Shown: positions 48,447 to 58,883, counted from the first letter of the stretch. The stretch is DNA of 64,000 bases from Corynebacterium variabile (GCF_006539825.1 NZ_BJNT01000011.1:1-64000); one strand, 5' to 3'. Translations and numbers: made by a program. The notes: a model not told the origin generated them from the sequence alone.

Positions 48447-49403
48447 CTGTGCAGTCCCCCGGGAGGCCCGCACAGTCTCCATGACCGTCCGCAGTGCCTC
48501 ACCGGCCGGATCAGTGCCGGACGCGGCGACCCACCGGATCCGCGGATCACGGCGGAACCATGCCCGCTGGCGTCTCGCGTAACGCCGGGTGCCGGTGACC
48601 GTGGCCTCCACCGCCTCGTCGAAGCTCAGGTGACCGGACAGATGGTCGAGCATCTGGGCGTAGCCGATGGCCTGGCCGGCGGTCGAGTCACGACGCAGCC
48701 CCGTCTCCACCAGTCCACGGACCTCGTCGAGCAGGCCGGCGTCCACCATCGTCGCCACCCGCTGTTCGAGCCGGGGGTTGAGCCAGTCCGCGTCCGCCTG
48801 CAGGCCGAGCAGCAGGGCATCCCACCGGGTGGGCCTGTCCTTCGGTGGCTGTGAGGCGGCGAAGGGTTTCCCGGTCAGTTCGATGACCTCCAGGGCCCGG
48901 ACGGTGCGGCGGGGGTCACGACGTTCGATGATCTGCGCCGCCACCGGATCCTGCCGGGCGAGTTCGTCATGCAGGGCCTCCACCCCGATGCGCTCCAGTT
49001 CGGCCTCCCACCGCGCCCGGACCTGCGGGTCGGTCGGTGGCAGGTCCCAGGCATCGAACAGCGCCTGGACGTACATCATCGACCCGCCGACGACGACGGG
49101 GGTGCGTCCCCGGTCACGGATGTCGTCGACCACGGCGACGGCAGCGTCCCGGTAGGCGGCGACAGAGGCGGTGTCCGTGACGTCCAGGACGTCGAAGAGA
49201 TGGTGCGGGATACCGCGGCGCCGGGCCACCGGCAGCTTCGCGGTACCGATGTCCATGCCGCGGTAGAGCTGCATCGAATCGATGTTGACGACCTCACCGT
49301 CGAGCGCCCCGGCCAGGGCGAGGGAGATCTCGGACTTACCGGACCCGGTGGGGCCGACGACCGCGACCGGGCGGGGCAGATGTGCTGGGACGGGTGAGGT
49401 CAT
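48444..49403 (-). CDS. miaA: tRNA dimethylallyltransferase MiaA
   Basis: This 319-residue enzyme adds a dimethylallyl group to A37 of tRNAs reading codons that begin with U. It has the P-loop GPTGSGKSEISLALA (about residues 17-31), DSMQLYRGMDIGTAK, RTPVVVGGSMMYV and the C-terminal RRYARRQRAWFRRD. MiaB, which then thiomethylates the same base, is encoded a little further on. The ATG at 49403 is chosen over a far longer open frame; it has TACAGT seven bases upstream. Confidence 0.96.
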   Translation of the reverse strand: MTSPVPAHLPRPVAVVGPTGSGKSEISLALAGALDGEVVNIDSMQLYRGMDIGTAKLPVARRRGIPHHLFDVLDVTDTASVAAYRDAAVAVVDDIRDRGRTPVVVGGSMMYVQALFDAWDLPPTDPQVRARWEAELERIGVEALHDELARQDPVAAQIIERRDPRRTVRALEVIELTGKPFAASQPPKDRPTRWDALLLGLQADADWLNPRLEQRVATMVDAGLLDEVRGLVETGLRRDSTAGQAIGYAQMLDHLSGHLSFDEAVEATVTGTRRYARRQRAWFRRDPRIRWVAASGTDPAGEALRTVMETVRASRGTAQ

Positions 49404-49410
49404 GGCACCG

Positions 49411-49416
49411 ACTGTA
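49411..49416 (-). promoter_or_regulatory. miaA -10 element, leaderless type
   Basis: TACAGT on the minus strand lies seven bases from the miaA ATG and no ribosome site separates them. Confidence 0.45.
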
Positions 49417-49524
49417 CAAAGCGGAGGGCCAAACCCTGTCCGCAGGGTGGTTTCGGTGCTCTGACATAATCGGTGGAGGTATTCCTGCCGTCCCAGACAA
49501 CTCTCCCCGTGGAGGTTCTTCACC

Positions 49525-50859
49525 ATGACCACTCCGAAACCCGGACCCCGACCGACCCCCGGCGCCATGCCCGGTGCCCAGGCCGGATCCGTCAGTCGGA
49601 CACCCGCCGTGACCCCGGCGGCCACTGCCCCGGTCGAGCCGACCGATCCCACGCGCTTCGGCCGGATCGACGCCGACAATGTGGTGTGGGTGACGACCGC
49701 CGACGGTGAGCGTCGTGTCGGTGAGTGGCAGGCCGGTTCCCCCGAGGAAGGTCTCGCCCACTTCGGACGCCGCTTCGACGACCTCGCCGGCGAAGTCGCG
49801 CTGCTGACGGCCCGGCTCGAGAGCCATCCCGCTGAGGCGGTGCGCATCGGGCAGGACGCCACCGCCCTGCGTGAGTCCCTGCCGACCGCCGCCGTCGTCG
49901 GTGATCTCGACGACCTCGACCGGCGGCTGGGCGACCTCGTCGGCCGCGCCGGTGTCGTCGCTGCCGAGGAGGCGGAGAAAGCCCAGGCCCGCAAGGCCGC
50001 GGCCGGGGACCGCAAGGAGGAACTGATCGCCGAGGTCGAACTCCTGGGCTCAGCGGCGGACACCGACTGGCGCACCGCCGGTGACCGGCTGCACGCCGTC
50101 CTCGACGAGTGGAAGGCACTGCCGCGGACCTCCCGGTCGGTCGACGACGCCCTGTGGGAGCGGTTCCGTACCGCCCGCAACGCCTTCCACGACCGCCGCA
50201 CCGCCCACTTCGACGACCTCGACCGTGTCCGTGACCGGGTCCGTCGCGTCAAGGAGGACATCGTCGCCCGTGCCGAGGCCATCCAGCACTCCACGGACTG
50301 GGGTACCACGGCCCGCGCCTACCGCGACCTCATGACCGAGTGGAAGGCTGCCGGACGTGCCCACCGTGCCGAGGACGATCGGCTGTGGGCGCAATTCCGC
50401 GCCGCACAGGACGTCTTCTTCAACGCCCGCAACGCGGACAATGAACGCAAGGACGCGGAATTCGAGGAGAACGCCACCGCCAAGCAGGCCCTGCTCGACG
50501 AGTACGATGCCCGCATCGATCCGGCAGCCGACCTGGACCGCGCCCGCAGCCTGCTGCGCGAGCTCGAGGACAGGTGGGATGCGATCGGTTTCGTGCCGCG
50601 TGGCCGCGTCGCCGAGTTCGACGCGAAGATCGGTGCCCTGGAGTCCCGGGTGACCGACTACGCCGACGCGCAGTGGAAGGCCACCGATCCTGAGGTGCAG
50701 GCCCGCATCGACCAGTTCCGGGCCAAGGTCACCGACCTCACCGAGGCCGCCGAGGCGGCCGAGAAGGCGGGGAAGGCCGCAAAGGCCGCCGAGCTCAAGG
50801 CTCAGGCGGCGCAGTGGTCGGAGTGGGCCGACGCCGCAGCCGGCGCCGTGGAGGGCTGA
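49525..50859 (+). CDS. DUF349 domain-containing protein
   Basis: This 444-residue protein is mostly helical and charged. After a Pro/Ala-rich start (1-40) it has a short beta domain (WVTTADGERRVGEWQAG). Repeated DUF349 helical hairpins follow, recognisable by W...G..R...D..LW..F..A...F (about residues 170-400). DUF349 proteins bind ribosome or RNA-related targets in some bacteria; in actinobacteria the role is not settled. The ATG at 49525 has GGAGG ten bases upstream. It diverges from miaA. Confidence 0.85.
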   Translation: MTTPKPGPRPTPGAMPGAQAGSVSRTPAVTPAATAPVEPTDPTRFGRIDADNVVWVTTADGERRVGEWQAGSPEEGLAHFGRRFDDLAGEVALLTARLESHPAEAVRIGQDATALRESLPTAAVVGDLDDLDRRLGDLVGRAGVVAAEEAEKAQARKAAAGDRKEELIAEVELLGSAADTDWRTAGDRLHAVLDEWKALPRTSRSVDDALWERFRTARNAFHDRRTAHFDDLDRVRDRVRRVKEDIVARAEAIQHSTDWGTTARAYRDLMTEWKAAGRAHRAEDDRLWAQFRAAQDVFFNARNADNERKDAEFEENATAKQALLDEYDARIDPAADLDRARSLLRELEDRWDAIGFVPRGRVAEFDAKIGALESRVTDYADAQWKATDPEVQARIDQFRAKVTDLTEAAEAAEKAGKAAKAAELKAQAAQWSEWADAAAGAVEG

Positions 50860-50888
50860 CCTCTTCCGAAGGCCCGGCCCCCCGGGGG

Positions 50889-51656
50889 TCACTCCGTGTC
50901 GGACCCCTGGTCCGGCTCCCCCGGCTGGTCCTCGCGCTCCTCACGGGCACGTCGGCGTGCGGCAACCCGGGCACGACGGTCATCGACGTCAGTGGTGTGC
51001 GGCACGGCCGGCATGCCGACCCGGAGCCGCTGCTGGGCGGCCAGTGATTCCTCGTCCTTGTCCGCGGCCTCACGTCGCCGGGTGTTGATGGCCGACTGGA
51101 CCGCGGTCCGCCGGAAGACCCGGGTGGACAGGGCGATGACGATGATCAGCAGGCCGAGACCGGTGAGCCAGAGACCGATGCCCGGGCCGGAGCCCGGCTC
51201 CTCCGGACCGCGGGTGTTGCGCATGCCCACCGCGAGGAAGCAGTAGAACACGCCGATCCCGCAGACCACCCAGTTCACCCAACCGACGATCGTCGCCTTG
51301 GAGATCAGGGTGGCGGCGGTCAGCAGAATGCCGCCGACGAACGCCAGCCAGACGAAGATCCGCTCCGGCATGGTGGTGAGGAACTGGTCGGAACGGTCGC
51401 TGAACAGCAGAACATCGTAGCCGCGGACCTCGCCGGAGTGCGGCAGGAAAAAGGCGGTGACCACGAGCAGGATGCCGATGATCAGGGGGACTGTGGCGCT
51501 GCCGAGGATGATCGTCCCGGCGGCGCGGCGTTCAGCACGGGCGAGATCACCGCCGGCTTCCTCGGCCAGAGAATCCACCCGGGCGTTGATCGCCTCGGTA
51601 CGGCGACGCTGCCGCTCCTCCAGGGACGGGGTCCCTTCCTTGGTCACGTCACTCAC
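50889..51656 (-). CDS. Rv2732c-family membrane protein
   Basis: This 255-residue protein has a polar N-terminus with a helical [12 protein letters not shown] stretch and four membrane helices (about 48-70, 101-117, 124-142 and 158-178). The C-terminal tail of about 75 residues is charged and Arg/Glu-rich. It matches by size and neighbours the Rv2732c protein beside miaB in Mycobacterium. The role is unknown. The start overlaps the miaB end by eight bases, so it is translated after miaB. Confidence 0.8.
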   Translation of the reverse strand: MSDVTKEGTPSLEERQRRRTEAINARVDSLAEEAGGDLARAERRAAGTIILGSATVPLIIGILLVVTAFFLPHSGEVRGYDVLLFSDRSDQFLTTMPERIFVWLAFVGGILLTAATLISKATIVGWVNWVVCGIGVFYCFLAVGMRNTRGPEEPGSGPGIGLWLTGLGLLIIVIALSTRVFRRTAVQSAINTRRREAADKDEESLAAQQRLRVGMPAVPHTTDVDDRRARVAARRRAREEREDQPGEPDQGSDTE

Positions 51657-53238
51657 AGCCGCAGGCTCCTTCGTTGGTTGAACAGCAGGCGTCCCCGACG
51701 GTACCCGTGACCGTGACGGAGGACGCTCCGATTGTCGGCAGGCCGAGTCCCACGCCTACCGGGGCGGTGGTCGGGGTGTTCCCGACCTCCGACATGTCAC
51801 CGGCACGGGTGCGCCGGTGGGACAGGACACCGTCGTCGGCGGTGAGGAAGTGCGGGGCGGCACCGGTGACGGCGACCTCCACGACGTCACCGGGACGGAT
51901 CTGGTCCGCCAGGGTGCCGGGGGCGAAGTGCACCAGGCGTCCGTCGCGGGCACGGCCGGTCATCCGCCGGGTGCGGTCGTTCTTGCGTCCGCCACCGGCC
52001 TGGACGAGCAGCTCGACGGTGCGCCCGATCTGTTTCGCGTTCTCCTCGCCGCTGATCCGCTCCTGGAGTTCCTCGAGTCGCTCGTAGCGGTCCTGGACGA
52101 CAGCCTTGGGCACCTGGTTGTCCAGCTCGGCGGCCGGGGTCCCGGGACGCGGCGAGTACTGGAACGTGTAGGCGCTCGTGAAACGGGACTCCTCGACGAC
52201 CCGCAGGGTCTCCTGGAAATCCTCCTCGGTCTCTCCAGGGAAGCCGACGATGATGTCGGTGGTGATCGCGGCGTCCGGCAGCCGGTCCCGGACCTTGTCG
52301 AGGATGCCGAGGAACTTCGTCGAGCGGTAGGACCGGCGCATGTCCTTGAGCACCTTGTCGGATCCGGACTGCAGCGGCATGTGCAGCTGGGGGCAGACCA
52401 CCGGGGTCTCTGCCATGGCGTCGATGACGTCGTCGGTGAACTCGGCGGGGTGCGGGCTGGTGAACCGGAGACGTTCGAGGCCCTCGATCTCACCGCAGGC
52501 GCGCAGCAGCTTCGAGAAGGCGCTGCGGTCGCGCTCCAGCGACGGGTCGGAGAAGTGCACACCGTAGGCGTTGACGTTCTGGCCGAGCAGGGTCACTTCG
52601 GTGACGCCCTGGTCGACGAGGGCCTTGACCTCGGCGAGGATGTCGCCGGGGCGACGGTCCTGCTCCTTCCCCCGCAGCGAGGGAACGATACAGAAGGTGC
52701 AGGTGTTGTTGCAGCCCACGGACACGCTCACCCACCCGGCGTAGGCGGACTCGCGCTTGGCGGGCAGGACCGAAGGGAACTGCTCGAGGGCGTCGACGAT
52801 CTCGACCTCGGCCCGGGAGTTGTGCGCGCTGCGCGACAGCAGGGTCGGCAGGGAGCCCATGTTGTGGGTGCCGAAGACGACGTCGACCCACGGGGCGCGG
52901 GAGACGACAGTGTCCTTGTCCTTCTGGGCCATGCAGCCGCCCACGGCGATCTGCATGCCGGGGTGCGAGTCCTTGACCTTCTTGAGCTGACCGAGGGTGC
53001 CGTAGAGACGGTTGTCGGCGTTCTCGCGGACGGCACAGGTGTTGAAGACGATCACGTCCGGGGTGTCGCCCTCCCCCACGGGCACGTAGTCACTGTCCTC
53101 CAGCAGGCCGGAGAGCCGCTCGGAGTCGTGGACGTTCATCTGGCAGCCGAAGGTGCGGACCTCGTAGGTCCGGGCCGGGGTCTCCAGGGTCGGGACCGCC
53201 GGAGTCGCCGGCGCAGGAGTGTTCTGGGAGTCAACCAC
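51649..53238 (-). CDS. miaB: tRNA-2-methylthio-N6-dimethylallyladenosine synthase MiaB
   Basis: This 529-residue radical-SAM methylthiotransferase puts the 2-methylthio group on i6A37 of tRNA. The UPF0004 domain has cysteines in FGCQMN, NTCAVRE and VGGCMAQ. The radical SAM motif is CNNTCTFC, followed by a TRAM domain (about 395-465). The last ~15 residues are cysteine-rich ([14 protein letters not shown]), after a Pro/Val/Gly linker, which is beyond the usual end of the family. The GTG at 53238 has TAGAAT eight bases upstream and fits the alignment start. Confidence 0.94.
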   Translation of the reverse strand: MVDSQNTPAPATPAVPTLETPARTYEVRTFGCQMNVHDSERLSGLLEDSDYVPVGEGDTPDVIVFNTCAVRENADNRLYGTLGQLKKVKDSHPGMQIAVGGCMAQKDKDTVVSRAPWVDVVFGTHNMGSLPTLLSRSAHNSRAEVEIVDALEQFPSVLPAKRESAYAGWVSVSVGCNNTCTFCIVPSLRGKEQDRRPGDILAEVKALVDQGVTEVTLLGQNVNAYGVHFSDPSLERDRSAFSKLLRACGEIEGLERLRFTSPHPAEFTDDVIDAMAETPVVCPQLHMPLQSGSDKVLKDMRRSYRSTKFLGILDKVRDRLPDAAITTDIIVGFPGETEEDFQETLRVVEESRFTSAYTFQYSPRPGTPAAELDNQVPKAVVQDRYERLEELQERISGEENAKQIGRTVELLVQAGGGRKNDRTRRMTGRARDGRLVHFAPGTLADQIRPGDVVEVAVTGAAPHFLTADDGVLSHRRTRAGDMSEVGNTPTTAPVGVGLGLPTIGASSVTVTGTVGDACCSTNEGACGCE

Positions 53239-53246
53239 GTCAGCAC

Positions 53247-53252
53247 ATTCTA
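53247..53252 (-). promoter_or_regulatory. miaB -10 element, leaderless type
   Basis: TAGAAT on the minus strand ends eight bases before the miaB GTG. It fixes this start among several in-frame candidates. Confidence 0.5.
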
Positions 53253-53398
53253 GTGCAGTGGGACGCAGGTACCGAACGGCGAGCCGGTGGCGGCGCGGGG
53301 GTGACGCACCGGTGAACGGTACTGCCTGTCGCCGCCGGTTACGGTGTTTCACCACCGTTAAATCTGGTGCCCTGAATCACATTCCATCCCGATAGCAG

Positions 53399-53404
53399 TA
53401 CGCT
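53399..53404 (+). promoter_or_regulatory. gluA -10 element, leaderless type
   Basis: TACGCT ends six bases before the gluA ATG and no Shine-Dalgarno is present in the 20 bases before it. The -35 is not clear. Confidence 0.4.
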
Positions 53405-53410
53405 GCAACT

Positions 53411-54166
53411 ATGACAGCAACAGAGAATGCCAACAGCATGATCCGCCTCACCGGGGTGAACAAGTATTTCGGCGACTATCACGCGTTGACGGACATCAAC
53501 CTGGATATCCCCGCCGGTCAGGTCGTCGTCCTCCTCGGCCCCTCAGGTTCCGGTAAATCCACCCTGTGCCGCACGATCAACCGCCTGGAGACCATCGACT
53601 CGGGCGAGATCTACATCGACGGTGTACTCCTGCCGGAGGAGGGCAAGGATCTCGCCGCTCTGCGTTCCGAGGTCGGAATGTGTTTCCAGCAGTTCAACCT
53701 CTTCAGCCACATGACGATCCTCGACAACGTCACCCTGGCACCGATGAAGGTCCGCGGCATGTCCAGGAAGGACGCTGAAGAAGAGGCCCACGCGCTGCTC
53801 CGACGGGTCGGCATCGACGCCCAGGCCGACAAGTACCCCGCGCAGCTGTCCGGTGGTCAGCAGCAGCGTGTCGCCATCGCCCGGTCCCTGGCGATGCGTC
53901 CGAAGGTCATGCTGTTCGACGAGCCGACCTCCGCGCTCGACCCGGAGATGATCAACGAGGTCCTCGACGTCATGGCCTCCCTGGCCGCCGAGGGCATGAC
54001 CATGGTGTGTGTCACCCACGAGATGGGCTTCGCGAAGAAGGTCGCCAACCGCGTGCTCTTCCTCGCCGACGGCAAGATCGTCGAGGACTCCACCCCGGAC
54101 AAGTTCTTCTCGGACCCCGAAAGCGACCGGGCGAAGGACTTCCTCGCCAAGATCCTCGGCCACTAG
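53411..54166 (+). CDS. gluA: Glutamate ABC transporter ATP-binding protein GluA
   Basis: This 251-residue ATPase of the glutamate importer has Walker [11 protein letters not shown] (about residue 44), the Q-loop QQFNLF, signature [16 protein letters not shown] and Walker [13 protein letters not shown] with H-loop VTHEMGF. It powers uptake by the membrane pair GluC/GluD. It is first of the operon gluA-gluB-gluC-gluD, 11 bases before gluB. This is a conserved corynebacterial unit next to recX-recA. Confidence 0.96.
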   Translation: MTATENANSMIRLTGVNKYFGDYHALTDINLDIPAGQVVVLLGPSGSGKSTLCRTINRLETIDSGEIYIDGVLLPEEGKDLAALRSEVGMCFQQFNLFSHMTILDNVTLAPMKVRGMSRKDAEEEAHALLRRVGIDAQADKYPAQLSGGQQQRVAIARSLAMRPKVMLFDEPTSALDPEMINEVLDVMASLAAEGMTMVCVTHEMGFAKKVANRVLFLADGKIVEDSTPDKFFSDPESDRAKDFLAKILGH

Positions 54167-54177
54167 GAGAGGCGCAG

Positions 54178-55071
54178 ATGAGTACACGCAGATTCCTCCG
54201 CAGAGTGACCGCCGCGGTCGTTGCGACGGCCGGTGCCCTGGCACTGGCGTCCTGCGGCTCCACGGAACCCCGGTCGCTGCTCGACGACATCGAGAACGGC
54301 CACGTCACCCTCGGCACCAAATTCGACCAGCCGGGTCTCGGTGAGCGCACCCCTGACAAGGACTTCGTCGGACTCGACACCGATGTCTCCCGTTACGTCG
54401 TCAACTACATCGCCGACAAGAACGGCTGGAACGAGCCTGACATCACCTGGCGTGAGACCCCGTCCGCCCAGCGTGAGACGCTGATCAACAATGGCGAGGT
54501 CAACATGATCGCGGCGACCTACTCGATCAACGCCGGACGCTACAAGGCCGTCGACTTCGGCGGCCCCTACCTGGTCACCCACCAGGCCCTGCTGGTCCGC
54601 GGCGACGCCGGTATCAGCAGCCTGCAGGACATCGCCGACGGCACCCGGCTCTGTTCGGTCTCCGGTTCCACACCGGCACAGAAAGTCAAGGAGGCACTGC
54701 CGAAGGTGCAGCTCCAGGAGTTCGACACCTACGCCGCCTGCGCCGAAGGCGTGAAGCAGGGCGTGGTGGACGCGCTCACCACGGACGCCACCATCCTCGC
54801 CGGCTTCGCCGAGCGCTACAAGGAGCGCTACGGCGACGACTTCAAGGTCGTGGAGCTGAAGAACGAGGACGGCTCCTACTGGACCGACGAGAACTACGGC
54901 ATCGGCCTCCCCAAGGGCGACGGAGCCGACCGGGACGCGGTCAACGAGGCTCTCACCGAGATGTGGGAGTCCGGCGAATTCCGCAAGATCATCGACGAGT
55001 ACCTCGGCGAGGACTTCGATCCCGGTGACATGCCGGACATCGGCGACCTCTCGTTCCTGGACGAAAGCTAG
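54178..55071 (+). CDS. gluB: Glutamate-binding lipoprotein GluB
   Basis: This 297-residue periplasmic-type binding protein is anchored as a lipoprotein. A basic, hydrophobic signal (1-25) ends in the lipobox LASC with the lipidated C26. The solute-binding fold runs from GHVTLGTKFDQPG to the end, with PTS-like sugar residues absent. The FVGLDTDVSRYV and TPSAQRETLINNGEVNMI stretches are typical of the glutamate/glutamine group. ATG at 54178 has AGGAGAGG upstream. Confidence 0.95.
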   Translation: MSTRRFLRRVTAAVVATAGALALASCGSTEPRSLLDDIENGHVTLGTKFDQPGLGERTPDKDFVGLDTDVSRYVVNYIADKNGWNEPDITWRETPSAQRETLINNGEVNMIAATYSINAGRYKAVDFGGPYLVTHQALLVRGDAGISSLQDIADGTRLCSVSGSTPAQKVKEALPKVQLQEFDTYAACAEGVKQGVVDALTTDATILAGFAERYKERYGDDFKVVELKNEDGSYWTDENYGIGLPKGDGADRDAVNEALTEMWESGEFRKIIDEYLGEDFDPGDMPDIGDLSFLDES

Positions 55072-55091
55072 AAAGGGAGGTGGCGTTACCA

Positions 55092-55781
55092 ATGAGTTCC
55101 GAACTCTGGGCCGATATGGGCCCCCAGCTGTGGTCGGTGTTCTGGATGACGATCAAACTGACCGTCGTCTCCGGTATCGGTGCCCTGATCCTGGGCACCA
55201 TCCTCACCGCCATGCGCGTCTGCCCGGTGGGCATCCTGCGCACCGTGGCCACGGTCTACATCAACACGATCCGTAATACCCCGCTGACACTGCTCATCCT
55301 GATCGTGTCACTGGGTCTCTACTACAACCTGAACCTGCTCCTCGCGAACGACTCGAGCACCTCGTTCATCGTCGACCAGAACTTCCGTCTGGCAGTCGTG
55401 GCTTTCGTCGCGTACACCTCGACCTTCGTGGCAGAGTCGCTGCGCTCGGGTATCAACACGATCCCCTTCGGCCAGGCCGAGGCAGCCCGGTCACTGGGAC
55501 TGACCTTCATGCAGAACTTCCGGTACGTGATCTTCCCGCAGGCACTGCGCGGTTCGATCGTGCCGCTGGGCAACACCCTCATCGCACTGACGAAGAACAC
55601 CACCATCGCCTCGGTGATCGGTGTGTCCGAGGCTTCCCTGCTGATGAAGACCATGACCGAGAACTACGCCAGTGACATCCTGTGGATCTTCGGGATCATC
55701 GCTGTCGGGTTCATGATTCTCACCCTGCCCACCGGACTCTTCTTCGGCTGGGCGGGCAAGCGTTGGGCGGTGAAGCGCTGA
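55092..55781 (+). CDS. gluC: Glutamate ABC transporter permease GluC
   Basis: This 229-residue permease has about five membrane helices and the EAA loop ([21 protein letters not shown]) that docks GluA. It belongs to the HisMQ family of amino-acid permeases. ATG at 55092 is used because AAAGGGAGG lies ten bases upstream; a GTG at 55080 would overlap that site. It shares one base with gluD. Confidence 0.95.
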   Translation: MSSELWADMGPQLWSVFWMTIKLTVVSGIGALILGTILTAMRVCPVGILRTVATVYINTIRNTPLTLLILIVSLGLYYNLNLLLANDSSTSFIVDQNFRLAVVAFVAYTSTFVAESLRSGINTIPFGQAEAARSLGLTFMQNFRYVIFPQALRGSIVPLGNTLIALTKNTTIASVIGVSEASLLMKTMTENYASDILWIFGIIAVGFMILTLPTGLFFGWAGKRWAVKR

Positions 55782-56722
55782 TGTCTACACGCGCGACAGT
55801 TCTCTATGATGCTCCCGGCCCGAGGGCCGTCCGGATCAACCGGATCCTCACGGTCATCGTCTCCCTGGCGCTGATTGCCCTGCTGGTCTCCGTGCTCTGG
55901 GCACTGGGTAACAAGGGACAGCTCGACGGTGACAAGTGGAACATCTTCACCAAGGGGTCGTCCTGGACGACCTACATCATCCCCGGACTCTGGGCGACGG
56001 TGAAGGCCGCTGTCCTGTCCATCATCCTCGCCCTCATCGTCGGCGCCGTTCTCGGCATCGGCCGTCTGTCCACCCACCGGTCGATCCGGTGGATCTGCTC
56101 CATCATCGTCGAGGTCTTCCGCTCCATCCCGGTGCTGGTCCTCATGCTCTTCGCGTACACCATCTTCGGCGAATGGGGCCTATTCCCTTCCACCCAGCTG
56201 GGCTTCGCCGCCGTGGTCTTCGGTCTGACGATGTACAACGGCTCGGTCATCGCCGAGACGCTGCGCTCCGGCATCGAGTCCCTGCCGAAGGGACAGTCCG
56301 AGGCCGCCTACGCCCTGGGCCTGTCCTGGGGCCAGACGATGCGTAAGATCCTGCTGCCGCAGGCGGTGGCCGCGATGATGCCGGCCATCGTCTCGCAGAT
56401 GGTCATCGCCCTGAAGGACTCCGCACTCGGTTACATGATCGGTTTCGTCGAGGTCGTCCGTTCCGGCCGTCAGCTCGGTGAGTACTACGGTTCCATGCTG
56501 CCCTCGCTGCTGGTGGTCGCCGCCATCATGATCATCATCAACTTCGGTCTGACGAGGCTGGCGGAGCGTATCGAACGCCAGCTCCGGGCTGGCCGGGCCC
56601 GTCGTAACCCGGTCGCCAAGGTCCCCCACCAGCCGGCCCACCAGGGACTGGAGACCAAGGACGAGGCGATGGTCGACTGGCATGATCCGGCGCACAAGGA
56701 TCTGCGCGGCACCTTCGAGTAA
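55781..56722 (+). CDS. gluD: Glutamate ABC transporter permease GluD
   Basis: This 313-residue permease has about six membrane helices and the EAA loop ([21 protein letters not shown]). It pairs with GluC to form the membrane channel. A longer N-terminus (about 80 residues before the second helix) and a polar tail of about 50 residues ([14 protein letters not shown]) mark it from GluC. TGATG overlap with gluC implies coupled translation. recX converges after 11 bases. Confidence 0.94.
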   Translation: MSTRATVLYDAPGPRAVRINRILTVIVSLALIALLVSVLWALGNKGQLDGDKWNIFTKGSSWTTYIIPGLWATVKAAVLSIILALIVGAVLGIGRLSTHRSIRWICSIIVEVFRSIPVLVLMLFAYTIFGEWGLFPSTQLGFAAVVFGLTMYNGSVIAETLRSGIESLPKGQSEAAYALGLSWGQTMRKILLPQAVAAMMPAIVSQMVIALKDSALGYMIGFVEVVRSGRQLGEYYGSMLPSLLVVAAIMIIINFGLTRLAERIERQLRAGRARRNPVAKVPHQPAHQGLETKDEAMVDWHDPAHKDLRGTFE

Positions 56723-56733
56723 AGGGTCGCCGG

Positions 56734-57351
56734 TCAGCCTTCCAGTTCGGAGATCCTGGCGTCCAGGGCGGCACGGGCGGCGTCCATGCCGGCACCGGCG
56801 GGAAAACCCCGCCGGGCGGCGACGCCGACAATGCGTCGCAGTGCCTTGTCATACTCCGCACGGTCAGCGGGAACGGTCTTCACCGTTCCCGCTTTCTTCG
56901 TCACCAGGGCCTGCAGGATGTCCTGCTGGTCCTCCTCGGTGACCTGACCGAGAGCATCCTCGATGACCGAGGACGCCACCCCCTTGTCCCGCAGTTCACG
57001 ACGCAGCACGGAGACCGACTTCTTCTGGTTGTGCAGACGCTGCCGGACCCATTCGTGGGCGAAGCGTTCGTCATCCAGCATCCCGTTGTCCAGGCAGCGG
57101 CTGACGACCGTGTCCACCAGACGGGGTTCCTCCCCCTCCTCCAGCGCCTCGGTGAGCCGATGACGCAGTTCCGCCTCGGAGCGGTCCCGGTGGTTGATCA
57201 ACCGGGTGGCCTTGGCCACCAGCGGGGCGAGTTTCTTCTCGAGCTCGCGGTCCACGATCGGCTCAGCCTGCCCCTGGCCGACCTCGGAGACCGCCCGCCG
57301 CAGCCGGTCGATCAACTCCGGGTCCGGCTGCCCCGACGTCTCCCCGGACAT
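56734..57351 (-). CDS. recX: RecA regulator RecX
   Basis: This 205-residue protein inhibits RecA filament growth. It has the three-helix repeats of RecX (ATRLINHRDRSEAELRHRL, VVSRCLDNGMLDDERFAHEWVRQRL, LRRELRDKGVASSVIEDAL). A non-conserved 40-residue N-terminus precedes them. The ATG at 57351 lies four bases after the recA stop codon on the same strand, the usual recA-recX operon. Confidence 0.95.
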   Translation of the reverse strand: MSGETSGQPDPELIDRLRRAVSEVGQGQAEPIVDRELEKKLAPLVAKATRLINHRDRSEAELRHRLTEALEEGEEPRLVDTVVSRCLDNGMLDDERFAHEWVRQRLHNQKKSVSVLRRELRDKGVASSVIEDALGQVTEEDQQDILQALVTKKAGTVKTVPADRAEYDKALRRIVGVAARRGFPAGAGMDAARAALDARISELEG

Positions 57352-57354
57352 GGT

Positions 57355-58494
57355 CTAGTCGTCGTCCTCGTCATCGTCGAAGGTCGGCACGACGTCGATC
57401 GGCGCATCGGCCGGGTCCATGCCGGGCACGTCCATCGGGGCGTCCTCCTCCGCGGTGGCGTCAGCCTTGGCGTAGGGGCCGACCTTGAGGGCACGCATGA
57501 TGCCGTCTTCGATCTCCGCGGAAAGCTCCGGGCTCTCCTTGAGGAACTCGCGGGCCTTCTCCTTGCCCTGACCGAGCTGGTCACCCTTGTACGTGTACCA
57601 GGAGCCGGACTTCTTGATCAGCCCGTTCTCCACGCCGAGGTCGATGATCGAGCCCTCGCGGGAGATGCCTTCGCCGTAGACGATGTCGAACTCGGCGATC
57701 TTGAACGGCGGCGATACCTTGTTCTTGACGATCTTCATCTTGGTGCGGTTGCCCACCGCGTCCTGGCCGTCCTTGAGGGTCTGGATGCGACGCACGTCGC
57801 AACGCACCGAAGCGTAGAACTTCAGGGCCTTACCACCGGTCGTCGTCTCCGGGGATCCGAACATGACGCCGATCTTCTCGCGGAGCTGGTTGATGAAGAT
57901 CGCGGTGGTGCCGGTCTGGCTCAGCGCGCCGGTCATCTTGCGCAGTGCCTGGCTCATCAGACGGGCCTGCAGACCGACGTGACTGTCTCCCATGTCGCCC
58001 TCGATCTCGGCCTTCGGTGTCAGCGCGGCGACCGAGTCGACGACGATGACGGAGATCGCGCCGGAGCGGACCAGCATGTCGGCGATCTCGAGGGCCTGTT
58101 CACCGGTGTCCGGCTGGGAAACCAGCAGGTTGTCGGTGTCCACACCCAGCTTCTTGGCGTACTCGGGGTCCAGGGCATGCTCCGCGTCGATGAACGCGGC
58201 GATACCGCCGGCTTTCTGGGCCTCGGCGATGGCGTGGAGCGCCACGGTGGTCTTTCCTGAGGACTCCGGTCCGTAGATCTCCACGATGCGGCCACGGGGG
58301 AAGCCACCGATGCCGAGAGCGACATTGATGGCGATGTTGCCGCTGGGGATGACCTGGATCGGCGGGCGCTCGTCGTCACCCAGACGCATCACGGCACCCT
58401 TGCCGTAGTCCTTCTCGATCTGGGCCATCGCCAGGTCAAGCGCCTTCTGCCGGTCGGCGCCTGCCCCGCCCGGACCCTTCTTCTTAGCAGCCAT
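57355..58494 (-). CDS. recA: Recombinase RecA
   Basis: This 379-residue ATPase drives homologous recombination and triggers LexA cleavage. Walker A is GPESSGKTT (about residues 70-78), the Walker B region [10 protein letters not shown], loop L1 ([21 protein letters not shown]), and loop L2 around [20 protein letters not shown]. No intein interrupts it, unlike some mycobacterial RecA. The tail is acidic (DDDEDDD). The start ATG at 58494 (MAAKKKG) is used; a longer frame adds five residues. Its LexA box lies upstream. Confidence 0.98.
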   Translation of the reverse strand: MAAKKKGPGGAGADRQKALDLAMAQIEKDYGKGAVMRLGDDERPPIQVIPSGNIAINVALGIGGFPRGRIVEIYGPESSGKTTVALHAIAEAQKAGGIAAFIDAEHALDPEYAKKLGVDTDNLLVSQPDTGEQALEIADMLVRSGAISVIVVDSVAALTPKAEIEGDMGDSHVGLQARLMSQALRKMTGALSQTGTTAIFINQLREKIGVMFGSPETTTGGKALKFYASVRCDVRRIQTLKDGQDAVGNRTKMKIVKNKVSPPFKIAEFDIVYGEGISREGSIIDLGVENGLIKKSGSWYTYKGDQLGQGKEKAREFLKESPELSAEIEDGIMRALKVGPYAKADATAEEDAPMDVPGMDPADAPIDVVPTFDDDEDDD

Positions 58495-58644
58495 GGTTCT
58501 CTCCTTCACGTGTGTACGGGCTCAGACCCTGCGGACTGTCCCGGGACAGGTCCGGTTGACCTGCCCCACTGTTCTAAGACTCCGCGGAGCCCTCCGTGGT
58601 TCACTACAGTTTTACCGTCACCACCGGACTACCAGAGACAGTAC

Positions 58645-58660
58645 ACGAACATCTTTTCGA
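58645..58660 (-). promoter_or_regulatory. LexA (SOS) box of recA
   Basis: ACGAACATCTTTTCGA matches TCGAACA-NN-TGTTCGA at 12 of 14 fixed bases. It lies about 150 bases upstream of the recA ATG and just beyond the DUF3046 stop. This is the clearest SOS box in the window. Confidence 0.8.
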
Positions 58661-58663
58661 ATG

Positions 58664-58870
58664 TCACTCATCCTCGCCGAGCCGTCGCTCCTCCGGGACA
58701 TCGAAGTCGTCACACAGTGCCCACCACAGCTCACGGAGGTCATGACCCCGTTCTATGAGCTGGGCGGATGTCGCCCCGAGACCGGAGAGGACATGGGATC
58801 CCGCGATCCAGGATCCGAAGGAGTCACCGAACTCTCCTGCGACCAACCGGTCGAATTCTGTGCGACGCAT
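58664..58870 (-). CDS. DUF3046 family protein
   Basis: This 68-residue soluble protein starts MRRTEFDRLVAGEFGDSFGSWIAGSHVL, the DUF3046 signature, and ends with ALCDDFDVPEERR. The gene is conserved upstream of recA in actinobacteria; no function is known. ATG at 58870 is picked from the family start and has TAGCGT seven bases upstream. Confidence 0.85.
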   Translation of the reverse strand: MRRTEFDRLVAGEFGDSFGSWIAGSHVLSGLGATSAQLIERGHDLRELWWALCDDFDVPEERRLGEDE

Positions 58871-58877
58871 GTCCACC

Positions 58878-58883
58878 ACGCTA
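58878..58883 (-). promoter_or_regulatory. DUF3046 gene -10 element, leaderless type
   Basis: TAGCGT on the minus strand is seven bases from the ATG at 58870. The divergent bioY promoter starts about 55 bases away. Confidence 0.35.

Noticed and set aside
47494-48582. Open frame of 362 codons on the plus strand across dapF
   Set aside because: It is a shadow of dapF with no recognisable domain and no ribosome site; the opposite gene has both catalytic cysteine motifs.
48444-50309. Longer form of miaA (621 codons)
   Set aside because: The upstream part is antisense to the DUF349 gene; family start and -10 element are at 49403.
51817-53253. Long open frame (478 codons) on the plus strand opposite miaB
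   Set aside because: It is antisense to a complete, well conserved gene. High GC makes stop codons rare in the shadow frame. No family motif or start signal is seen. The same holds for frames at 3535-4308, 8172-9293, 9297-9992, 30662-31939 and 57031-58260.
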